From contig CALVFT010000008.1 in assembly GCA_944326915.1 (NCBI GenBank), positions 1 through 50,065 on the forward strand: a stretch of DNA of 50,065 nt. Reading direction: 5' to 3'. The position numbers and the translations under genes are program-made. The number at the start of each line of letters is the position of its first letter. Position 1 is the first letter of the stretch. This DNA comes from Candidatus Gastranaerophilales bacterium (lineage in GTDB: Bacteria > Cyanobacteriota > Vampirovibrionia > Gastranaerophilales > Gastranaerophilaceae). This document shows positions 33,416-40,931 of the stretch, piece after piece. The notes under the pieces are model-generated. The model was given only the letters and a program-made list of their open reading frames with translations. It was not told the origin of the DNA and ran no database searches.

Positions 33416-35257
33416 ATGAAAAATTCTATTGTGAAAAGCAACGAAAAGGTTGTTAATTTGAATGCGGTTAAGATGCCTTTTATTTCTTACAATGAGGAAT
33501 ATAAAAATTCTGCAAATATTGCATTGGTTGATAATTATTTGAAGCAGTTAGATTGGAAAGTTAATGAAAATTCTAATATGTCTTATTCTATTCAGGGGTT
33601 AAATAATTACATTGCTTCAGAAATTAGTAAAGAGTATTGGCTAAATAAGATTTATCCTGCAGAAATTAAAAATGCTCATTTAAATGGAGATATTCACATT
33701 CATGATTTGAATATTATTTCTGTTTATTGTGTAGGATGGGATTTGAAAGATCTTTTGATGGAAGGGTTTAGAGGTGTTAGAGGAAAAATAGAAAGTGGTC
33801 CTGCAAAACATTTTAGAACTGCTTTAGGGCAGATTGTCAATTTTATGTACACTATGCAAGGTGAAGCAGCAGGTGCTCAGGCTTTTTCTAATTTTGATAC
33901 ACTTTTAGCTCCTTTTATTAGATATGATAATCTTAATTATGAGCAAGTAAGGCAAGCTATGCAGGAGTTTGTTTTTAATATGAATGTCCCAACAAGAGTT
34001 GGATTCCAAACTCCTTTTACAAATATTACTATGGATTTGACTGTGCCTTCGTATTATGCAGATCAGCCTGTTATTATTGGTGGAGAATTGCAAGAAAGTA
34101 CATACAAAGAATTTCAGCCTGAAATGGATATGTTGAATAAAGCATTTTTTGATGTGATGATGCAAGGAGATGCTTCAGGTCGAGTATTTACATTTCCTAT
34201 TCCGACTTATAACATAACAAAGGATTTTGATTGGGATAATGAGAATTTAGTTGGTCTTTGGGAAATGACTGCTAAGTATGGTATTCCATATTTCTCTAAT
34301 TTTATTAATTCTGATATGTCTCCAGAAGATGCTCGTTCTATGTGTTGTCGTTTGAGAATAGATAATAGAGAACTTGAATATAGAGGTGGCGGTTTATTTG
34401 GCTCGAATCCTTTGACCGGTTCTGTCGGGGTTGTAACTATAAATCTTCCTAAAATTGCGCAGAGTGCAAAAAGTAAGTTTGAATTTTTTGAAATACTCGC
34501 TGCCAAAATGGAAATTGCAAAAGAAAGTCTTGAAATTAAAAGAAAATTGCTAGAAGACTATACTGATAAGAATTTATATCCGTATACTAAGTTTTACTTA
34601 AGAGATATAAAAGCTCGTTATGGAGTATATTGGAAAAATCATTTTTCAACAATTGGGCTTATTGGTATGAATGAAGCTTGTGAGAACTTTTTGCAAGATG
34701 ATATAGGAAGTTTTAGGGGTAAAAACTTTGCACTTGAGGTAATGGATTTTATGAGAGACAAGATTGTAGAATTCCAAAAACAGACTGGTAATAATTATAA
34801 TCTTGAGGCAACTCCTGGAGAGGGAACTTCTTACCGTCTCGCAAAATTGGATCATGGTAAATATCCATATTATACAAATTCAACACAATTACCGGTTAAT
34901 TATACTGATGATGTTTTTGAAGTGTTGGATCATCAGGATGACTTGCAAACAAAATATACTGGTGGAACTGTTGTTCACATTTTCGCAGGAGAAAGAATTA
35001 AAAGTATTGAAACTATTAAAAATCTTGTTAAAAAAGTTTGTAATAACTATCACTTGCCATACTTTACTTTTTCTCCTACATTTAGTACTTGTCCAAATCA
35101 TGGTTATATTGCAGGCGAACACTTTGAATGCCCAGAGTGCGGAGAAAAATGTGAAGTTTATTCTCGTATTGTAGGTTATATAAGACCTGTAAGTCAGTGG
35201 AATAAGGGTAAACAAAAAGAGTTTTGTGATAGACAGACTTTTGCTGTTTGTAAGTAG
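33416..35257 (+). CDS. nrdD: Anaerobic (class III) ribonucleoside-triphosphate reductase
   Basis: Oxygen-sensitive glycyl radical enzyme making deoxyribonucleotides without B12. 613 residues from ATG 33416 (RBS GGGAG, 9 nt upstream). GDIHIHDLN ... YCVGWDL near residue 85-100 holds the active-site cysteine, RSMCCRLRID and NPLTGSVGVVTINLPKIA lie near 305-350, the C-terminal zinc site is CPNHGYIAGEHFECPECGEKC-like (four Cys), and the radical glycine lies in RIVGYIRP near 586. The N-terminal ATP-cone allosteric domain is absent. Placed under a cobalamin riboswitch, so it is expected to be expressed when B12 is too low for NrdJ. Confidence 0.95.
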   Translation: MKNSIVKSNEKVVNLNAVKMPFISYNEEYKNSANIALVDNYLKQLDWKVNENSNMSYSIQGLNNYIASEISKEYWLNKIYPAEIKNAHLNGDIHIHDLNIISVYCVGWDLKDLLMEGFRGVRGKIESGPAKHFRTALGQIVNFMYTMQGEAAGAQAFSNFDTLLAPFIRYDNLNYEQVRQAMQEFVFNMNVPTRVGFQTPFTNITMDLTVPSYYADQPVIIGGELQESTYKEFQPEMDMLNKAFFDVMMQGDASGRVFTFPIPTYNITKDFDWDNENLVGLWEMTAKYGIPYFSNFINSDMSPEDARSMCCRLRIDNRELEYRGGGLFGSNPLTGSVGVVTINLPKIAQSAKSKFEFFEILAAKMEIAKESLEIKRKLLEDYTDKNLYPYTKFYLRDIKARYGVYWKNHFSTIGLIGMNEACENFLQDDIGSFRGKNFALEVMDFMRDKIVEFQKQTGNNYNLEATPGEGTSYRLAKLDHGKYPYYTNSTQLPVNYTDDVFEVLDHQDDLQTKYTGGTVVHIFAGERIKSIETIKNLVKKVCNNYHLPYFTFSPTFSTCPNHGYIAGEHFECPECGEKCEVYSRIVGYIRPVSQWNKGKQKEFCDRQTFAVCK

Positions 35258-35272
35258 ACTATAAAATTTTTA

Positions 35273-35305
35273 GGGTGTCAGTGTTAATACACTGGTGCCC
35301 TTTTT
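35273..35305 (+). terminator. Terminator or attenuator between nrdD and nrdG
   Basis: GGGTGTCAGTG / CACTGGTGCCC 11-bp stem (three wobble pairs), 6-nt loop, then TTTTT. It would reduce read-through into nrdG, which fits the smaller need for the activase. Confidence 0.75.
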
Positions 35306-35328
35306 AAGTAAAGATTGGAGAGTAGATA

Positions 35329-36006
35329 ATGTTTATTGGTGGTTTGCAAAAAACTTCGTTTCTTGATTATCCTGATAAAATATCTGCAATTATATTTACT
35401 GCAGGGTGTAACTTTAGATGTGGATATTGCCATAATCCTGAGTTGATAAATTCTGTTGTGGCTAAATATTCAGAAGAAGAAATTTTTGAGTTTTTGAATA
35501 GGAGAAAAGGTCGAATAGATGGCGTTGTTATTACAGGTGGTGAGCCTTGTATACAAAAAGATTTAGTTGAGTTTATAAAAAAGGTTAAGGATTTAGGGTT
35601 CTTGGTTAAGTTGGATACTAATGGATGTTTTCCTGAAATACTACAAAAATCTATAGCTTATGTCGATTATATTGCTATGGATATAAAAGCTCCTTTAGAT
35701 AATTATTCAAAAATAGTTAATGTCAATGTTGATGAAGAAAACATTAAAAAAAGTATTAATTTGATTATTAACTCAGGTATTGAGTATGAATTTAGAACTA
35801 CTGTAGTTAGATCCATGTTGTCGAAAAATGATTTTGATAAAATAGGTAACTTAATTTTTGGAGCTAAAAGATATTATCTGCAAAAATTTGTCTCATCAAA
35901 AATTTTGGATGAAAAATTAAGTAAGGATTCATCATATACAGATGAAGAATTTTCTGAAATAGTGTTTAATTTGAAAAAGAAAATAGAGTTTGTTGAGGTA
36001 AGGTAG
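35329..36006 (+). CDS. nrdG: Anaerobic ribonucleotide reductase activating protein
   Basis: Radical SAM enzyme that installs the glycyl radical on NrdD. 225 residues. The FeS cluster cysteines are in CNFRCGYCHN near 27-35 (CxxxCxxC); VVITGGEPCIQ near 68 binds SAM, followed by VKLDTNG and DYIAMDIKAP. RBS GGAG. Longer than the E. coli enzyme and of the type also called NrdG2. It follows nrdD after an internal terminator. Confidence 0.94.
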   Translation: MFIGGLQKTSFLDYPDKISAIIFTAGCNFRCGYCHNPELINSVVAKYSEEEIFEFLNRRKGRIDGVVITGGEPCIQKDLVEFIKKVKDLGFLVKLDTNGCFPEILQKSIAYVDYIAMDIKAPLDNYSKIVNVNVDEENIKKSINLIINSGIEYEFRTTVVRSMLSKNDFDKIGNLIFGAKRYYLQKFVSSKILDEKLSKDSSYTDEEFSEIVFNLKKKIEFVEVR

Positions 36007-36082
36007 TTTAAAGAGTTAACTTTTTTTAATAATAATGCTTTGTGGATTTGCCTATTTAAATTTAGTGGAGTAAAATTGTTTT

Positions 36083-36907
36083 ATGGCAGTAGATGAACAA
36101 TTATATTCTGACATCCCCCCAACAAAGTTGAGGAATAAAGAGGAGAAATTTAAACCGGCAAAAACTAATAAGTTTTGGCTATGGGTCGCAAGTATGTTTT
36201 TCTTTAACATGTTGCAGAACCGTTTTTATGCTTTTAGATATAAAGGGGCTGAAAATTATTTTGAAGGAGATACAAATGTCCCTACAATATTGTTTGCACC
36301 TCATAGTAATTGGTGGGATGGTATTGTTTTTTATAATATTACCCATAGGATTTTTCACAAAGAAATTCGTTTGATGGTTGAAGAACTTAATAGATTCCCG
36401 CTATTGAGACGAGGCGGTGCTTATTCTGTGAATAAAAAATCTCCGCAGTCAGCTATGAAGGCATTACAGTATTCAGTAGATGTAATGGGTGATTTGAGGA
36501 ATATGCTATGTATATTCCCTCAGGGAATAATAAGACCGCCTCATTATAGACCTATTGAGTTTCAGACAGGGCTTGCTTATATCGCTCAGAATGCTGTTAA
36601 AAGATATGGCAAGATTAATTTGATACCTGTTGCTTTTGATTATTGTTTCTTTAGAGATAACAGACCAGAGGTAGTTGTTGAGTTTGGTAAAAGAATAGAA
36701 CTTGATAGCAGCGAAAAACTTGGACGTAAAGAACTTACTCATAAGCTTGAACAGGCATTAAAAGAGGTGTGCGATAACCAAGAATATGAAATATCTCATG
36801 GAGATGTTTCTAAGTATGATATCTTATTTAAGCAGCACCTAAAATGGTATAGAAGAATTGAGCAAAGATTAAAGAGTATAGATTTACCTCCAGTTTCAGG
36901 GGTATAA
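36083..36907 (+). CDS. Lysophospholipid/1-acylglycerol-phosphate acyltransferase-like protein
   Basis: 274 residues of the PlsC (LPLAT) family. The catalytic HxxxxD is APHSNWWDGIVF near 75. The second motif region lies at EELNRFPLLRRGGAYSVN near 100-115, the third at IFPQGIIRPP near 145 (in place of FPEG) and a proline site at NLIPVAFDY near 180. Gln instead of Glu in the FPEG motif is a notable substitution. A transmembrane-like helix lies near residue 30-45. Acyl donor and acceptor unknown; phospholipid or carotenoid-like substrates are possible. Ends in a bidirectional terminator. Confidence 0.85.
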   Translation: MAVDEQLYSDIPPTKLRNKEEKFKPAKTNKFWLWVASMFFFNMLQNRFYAFRYKGAENYFEGDTNVPTILFAPHSNWWDGIVFYNITHRIFHKEIRLMVEELNRFPLLRRGGAYSVNKKSPQSAMKALQYSVDVMGDLRNMLCIFPQGIIRPPHYRPIEFQTGLAYIAQNAVKRYGKINLIPVAFDYCFFRDNRPEVVVEFGKRIELDSSEKLGRKELTHKLEQALKEVCDNQEYEISHGDVSKYDILFKQHLKWYRRIEQRLKSIDLPPVSGV

Positions 36908-36908
36908 C

Positions 36909-36939
36909 AAAAAAGTCCATAGTTACTATGGACTTTTTT
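36909..36939. terminator. Bidirectional terminator
   Basis: AAAAAAGTCCATAG / CTATGGACTTTTTT, 14-bp perfect stem with TTA loop, between the convergent plsC-like gene and family member 3. Confidence 0.9.
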
Positions 36940-38611
36940 ATGCGTTATAACGTTTAAACGATTTTTCAATATTTTTTGATATTGTATTTTTTATTGTCTC
37001 ATACTCAGTGGTGAGTGATGAAATTTCTGTATCTAGGTTTTTCATTTTTAGATCAAGAGTTTGCTCTTTGCTATTTAATTTAGCTTTTTGAGTATTATAT
37101 TTTGCTTCAGCTTGTGCAATGGCAGTTTCGTCAGATACTTCTTTTATATATGAATCTGTTGCATAGTTTCCTTGATAATAGTATCCGTCATCTCTTAATC
37201 TTGTTACAAACATCATTCCATTTTGGAACATTTGTTGTAAGTATTCAGGATCGTTAACTTGTTCGTTTTCTGTCCATCCTGCTGTACATATTTGATTTAA
37301 TAATGCGTCATAGAAATTAATGTACTGGTTATCAGTTTCGGTAGTTGTTGTTGATTCTCCTGCGACATAGTATACGTAGTTTGGATCATCAGTAACAAGT
37401 GAACTAGCTGATTTCCAGCCTCTTTCAACTTTGTATGCAGGATCATCATTTACATCAGCTGGTAGTCCTTCCATATATGATGCAAAATATGATAAAAATG
37501 CTTTTGCAATATTGTTTAAGTTTAATGCAGCAGCACTACTGAATTTCTTTCCAATCTTGCCACCTTTCCAGAAAGTGTTATATACTATACCAATAGCATC
37601 ATCAGATGATCCCATTATGTTTTTTCGCATATCATTAGCTTTTTTCTTTTTCGGTCTATATCCATTGGATGTGGCGAGTGTATCTATTTCACCATGATCT
37701 CTAGAATCTCCATTTGAACCTGTAACCCTAGAAGTATCAAACATCTCTTCGATTTTTGATTTAGCATAATTTAGAGCTTGTTCACTACGTGGGTCGCCTG
37801 TCAATAGAACAGATGCAAATCCATTATATATTTGGTCTATTACGTCCCCATCTTCTTTGACTTTTTCAGCTAGTTTTTTGCACTCATTTGTTGGGTAGTT
37901 GTAATCTTTTACACTGGTTATTAAATAAGTAACTTGTTCTGCTGGATCATCTGATAGTAGTTGGCTTAGAGTAACACCTGAACTTAAGGCACCTGTATCT
38001 TCGATACCAGTACCTTTTATGAATCTACAAGAACCACTACCGAGGTCAGGTCTACTTAAAGTTATAGTTGTACCAGTTAGTACATCTTTTAATTCATCAA
38101 GAGTTGTTGGTACTGTAGTATATGTCATTCCAACAGTACTACCACCAACGCCAAGTCCTTGGTTATATTCGGTAGAAGTATACAATTGTGCTTTGTCTTG
38201 TGTGATTACTCCTTGAGCTGCAAGACCATAGTAAAATTGATCTCTAATTAATGTTGAAGGTACGCAGCCTAGTCCTTCTTGAGGAATACCTGCAGCTTTA
38301 GCTGCTGCTGCATATTTACTGTCTAGAACAACTCTTCCTGCTTGGTTTGTAACTGTTACAGGAGTATAGTCATTGACTCCTGATGGGGTCATTAACGTAC
38401 TATATTTCAATTGTTCATTTGTTTTCCCTGTGCCGTAGTAATCGTAGACAAGTTTAGTTTGGTTTAATGAGTTTTGATATTCACTTGAAAGGTCTTCCAA
38501 TTCACGAGAAATGGCAAGCTTTTGATGTGATAAACTCATTGACTGATATTCACAATCGGCTTTCCTAGACGTGATAGTTAATAATCTAGCTTGTTGAGCT
38601 GCCAATCCCAT
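36938..38611 (-). CDS. Family member 3 with conserved helical ends and variable middle
   Basis: 557 residues, the longest of the family. N-terminus MGLAAQQARLLTITSRKADC, then SHQKLAISRELEDLSSEYQN; C-terminus LDLKMKNLDTEISSLTTEYE ... NTISKNIEKSFKRYNA. Like the 7067 protein it has QTKL and a YSTLMT segment just after the N-terminal helix, so these two are closer to each other than to 27659. The central ~400 residues are Thr/Ser/Gly/Tyr-rich with a few cysteines. No signal peptide. RBS GAAAGGAAAG. A diverged sigma-28-like promoter lies upstream. Confidence 0.8.
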   Translation of the reverse strand: MGLAAQQARLLTITSRKADCEYQSMSLSHQKLAISRELEDLSSEYQNSLNQTKLVYDYYGTGKTNEQLKYSTLMTPSGVNDYTPVTVTNQAGRVVLDSKYAAAAKAAGIPQEGLGCVPSTLIRDQFYYGLAAQGVITQDKAQLYTSTEYNQGLGVGGSTVGMTYTTVPTTLDELKDVLTGTTITLSRPDLGSGSCRFIKGTGIEDTGALSSGVTLSQLLSDDPAEQVTYLITSVKDYNYPTNECKKLAEKVKEDGDVIDQIYNGFASVLLTGDPRSEQALNYAKSKIEEMFDTSRVTGSNGDSRDHGEIDTLATSNGYRPKKKKANDMRKNIMGSSDDAIGIVYNTFWKGGKIGKKFSSAAALNLNNIAKAFLSYFASYMEGLPADVNDDPAYKVERGWKSASSLVTDDPNYVYYVAGESTTTTETDNQYINFYDALLNQICTAGWTENEQVNDPEYLQQMFQNGMMFVTRLRDDGYYYQGNYATDSYIKEVSDETAIAQAEAKYNTQKAKLNSKEQTLDLKMKNLDTEISSLTTEYETIKNTISKNIEKSFKRYNA

Positions 38612-38665
38612 TGTTAATCAACTTTCCTTTCAATTCTTAGTAACATTTCCATTGTTTCATGTAGT

Positions 38666-38693
38666 GATACGGAATATCTTTAAAAATTCTTTA
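38666..38693 (-). promoter_or_regulatory. Diverged sigma-28-like promoter of family member 3
   Basis: Minus-strand TAAA (38690-38693), 16-nt spacer, TCCGTATC (38666-38673), followed by ACTAC exactly as after the -10 of the 28812 promoter, and a shared GTTACTAA further on. The -10 match to GCCGATAA is poor, so this rests mainly on similarity to 28812. Confidence 0.4.
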
Positions 38694-38816
38694 ATAAGAG
38701 AAATAATTTGTTTACAATTGTTAACAATGTCTATAAAGTGTTTTATTTACCTTATTAAGTATTGTAAAAAATGATATTTTGCTAATACTTTGGATTGAGG
38801 TATTTATCAAGAAAAG

Positions 38817-38825
38817 TGGTATAAT
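38817..38825 (+). promoter_or_regulatory. Extended -10 promoter of the R3H ATPase gene
   Basis: TGG-TATAAT at 38817-38825 with TTGAGG about 19 nt upstream; about 95 nt of leader precede the start codon. Confidence 0.6.
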
Positions 38826-38919
38826 GTAATTAGAAAGGTTCTTTAAAACATAGAGATATTTTTAATACGCCGCATATAATATTTTGTCATATATACAAAA
38901 TAGAGAAAGGCAGAAGACC

Positions 38920-40554
38920 ATGAGCAACCTACAATTCCAAAATGATTTAGACAAACTTACTGATGTTTTACCTGAAAAAGTAAAAAAGTACATTGATTAC
39001 GAAAAAATGGAAGATGTCATAGAGATTGTTTTGGATATCGGACGTACCCCTGAAATAAGACATGCTGGTGGAAGGATTGAATATCTTGGCTTAGAAGTTG
39101 TTTTAGAAGATGATATAAACTATATTACAAGTAGAATACAGGATTTTACATCAGATAATCGTTCCGGAATTCCCGGAACTCTCCATAGGATAAGTGCTAT
39201 AAGAAATCGACAAGGTAAAGTTATAGGACTTACTTGTAGAATAGGTAGAGTTGTTACAGGTACGATTGCGTGTATAAAAGATATATGTATGATGAATAAG
39301 AGCATTTTGTTCTTAGGTCGTCCTGGTGTTGGTAAAACAACTAAATTGAGAGAAATATCTCGCCTTGTTGCTGATGAATTAGGAAAGCGTGTTGTTATCG
39401 TTGATACTTCTAACGAAATTGCAGGCGATGGTGATACGCCTCACCCAGCTATCGGACATGCTAGACGTATGCAGGTAACTCAACCTCAATTTCAAAAAGA
39501 TATAATGATTGAGGCTGTAGAAAATCATACACCTGAAGTTATCGTGGTTGATGAAATTGGTACAGAAGAAGAAGCACAAGCAGCAAGAACGATTGCAGAA
39601 CGTGGAGTTATGTTGATTGCTACTGCTCACGGTAATAGTCTTGAGAATTTAATTAAAAACCCTACATTGTCAGATTTAGTTGGAGGAATTCAATCTGTTA
39701 CTTTGGGTGATGACGAAGCAAGAAGAAGAGCTTCTCAAAAGACTGTTTTAGAAAGAGAAAAACAACCAACTTTTGATGTCGTAATTGAAATTCTTGATAG
39801 AAACACTCTTGCTGTATATAAAAATACTGCAGAAGCTGTGGATTATATTTTGAGAGGTTGGCCTATAAGACCTGAAATTAGAAAAGTTGATAAGGTGTAT
39901 GAAAATAATGAGCAGTCTCAAACAATACCAACTGATGCTAAGCAAGAACCTGCAATTTCTGACATTCCTAAAGAAATAAATAAGCTAGAAAAGAAAATAG
40001 AACCTTCTGATAGTTTGAAATTTAGTTTTTCTCGTCAAAAATACGTAGAAGAAGTAAAAGCTATAAAAAAGATTTATTTGTATGCAGTATCAAGGACAAT
40101 TGTAGAAAAAGTTATAGAAAGACTTGATTTAAATGCAGAAATTACAAGAAATTTAGATGATGCAGATATTGTTATAGCACACAAAAATTTTGCTAAAGGT
40201 GGTGCTAGAGTTCTTAGCATTGCAAATGATTATAGATTGCAAATTTTCTACATAAAAACGAATTCTATGGCTCAAATTCAAAAAGTTTTGAAGGAAGCAT
40301 TGCAAATTACAGAAACATCAGAGACTTTATACGGTTATTATGATGATGCAGAAAGGGCTCTTGATGAAGCTAAAACTGCTATAAATAAAGTTCTTGCTGG
40401 TGGTGGAGTTATAGAGCTTGCACCGCAAAATCCTCAGATTAGAAAATTACAACACGAACTTGCTGATCAGCATAATCTTGAAAGTCAAAGTATTGGAGAA
40501 GGTAGTAATCGTCGTTTAAAAATTATTGGCGGAAAAGATTTTAAACATAAATAG
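38920..40554 (+). CDS. AAA-type ATPase with C-terminal R3H-like nucleic acid-binding domain (Ycf45-like)
   Basis: 544 residues from ATG 38920; an upstream in-frame TTG (38884) adds 12 residues unlike the family. SpoIIIAA-type ATPase: Walker A GRPGVGKTTKLREI near 132, DTSNEIAGDGD near 167, Walker B VIVVDEIGTEEEA near 212, and the TAHGNSLENLIKNP sensor near 245. A charged linker (about 330-370) joins a predicted KH-like/R3H C-terminal part, with ELADQHNLESQSIGEGSNRRLKI-like R3H residues. This arrangement is characteristic of cyanobacteria and plastid Ycf45 and of their non-photosynthetic relatives. Function is not settled; nucleic-acid binding is inferred from the R3H region. Confidence 0.88.
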   Translation: MSNLQFQNDLDKLTDVLPEKVKKYIDYEKMEDVIEIVLDIGRTPEIRHAGGRIEYLGLEVVLEDDINYITSRIQDFTSDNRSGIPGTLHRISAIRNRQGKVIGLTCRIGRVVTGTIACIKDICMMNKSILFLGRPGVGKTTKLREISRLVADELGKRVVIVDTSNEIAGDGDTPHPAIGHARRMQVTQPQFQKDIMIEAVENHTPEVIVVDEIGTEEEAQAARTIAERGVMLIATAHGNSLENLIKNPTLSDLVGGIQSVTLGDDEARRRASQKTVLEREKQPTFDVVIEILDRNTLAVYKNTAEAVDYILRGWPIRPEIRKVDKVYENNEQSQTIPTDAKQEPAISDIPKEINKLEKKIEPSDSLKFSFSRQKYVEEVKAIKKIYLYAVSRTIVEKVIERLDLNAEITRNLDDADIVIAHKNFAKGGARVLSIANDYRLQIFYIKTNSMAQIQKVLKEALQITETSETLYGYYDDAERALDEAKTAINKVLAGGGVIELAPQNPQIRKLQHELADQHNLESQSIGEGSNRRLKIIGGKDFKHK

Positions 40555-40622
40555 TACTATGTTCTACCTTGTATTTTTGTATAAATTTGTTTATAATGTA
40601 CTGACGCAAAAAGGAGGTTATT

Positions 40623-40886
40623 ATGAACACAGTTGATATTTATACTACGCCAACTTGTCCGTTTTGTATAAAAGCTAAAAAGCTTTTGTCGACTCTTGGT
40701 CTAAATTATACTGAACATAATGTTGAAGAATCTTTTGAAGAAATGGTTAAAATCTTTTCAGAAAAATTCGGCAAATCTGTTTCAACAGTCCCTCAAATAA
40801 TAATTAATGATAATTATATAGGTGGCTATACAGATCTTGAAGCGTTGTATAAAAGTGGAAAGTTGAATGAATATTTATTAAAATAA
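40623..40886 (+). CDS. Glutaredoxin
   Basis: 87 residues, thioredoxin fold. The active site CPFC is at residues 12-15 (TPTCPFC). TVPQIIINDNYIGGYTDL near 58-75 holds the cis-proline and the glutathione-binding GG. GrxC-like dithiol type. RBS AAGGAGG. About 70 nt after the R3H ATPase gene; own terminator. Confidence 0.94.
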   Translation: MNTVDIYTTPTCPFCIKAKKLLSTLGLNYTEHNVEESFEEMVKIFSEKFGKSVSTVPQIIINDNYIGGYTDLEALYKSGKLNEYLLK

Positions 40887-40921
40887 AAAAATCCCTGAGT
40901 TAATAAAACTCAGGGATTTTT
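40887..40921. terminator. Bidirectional terminator after glutaredoxin gene
   Basis: AAAATCCCTGAGTT / AACTCAGGGATTTT stem with a 5-nt loop and flanking A/T tracts, shared with the convergent dikinase gene. Confidence 0.9.
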
Positions 40922-40931
40922 GTTTGTTTTG

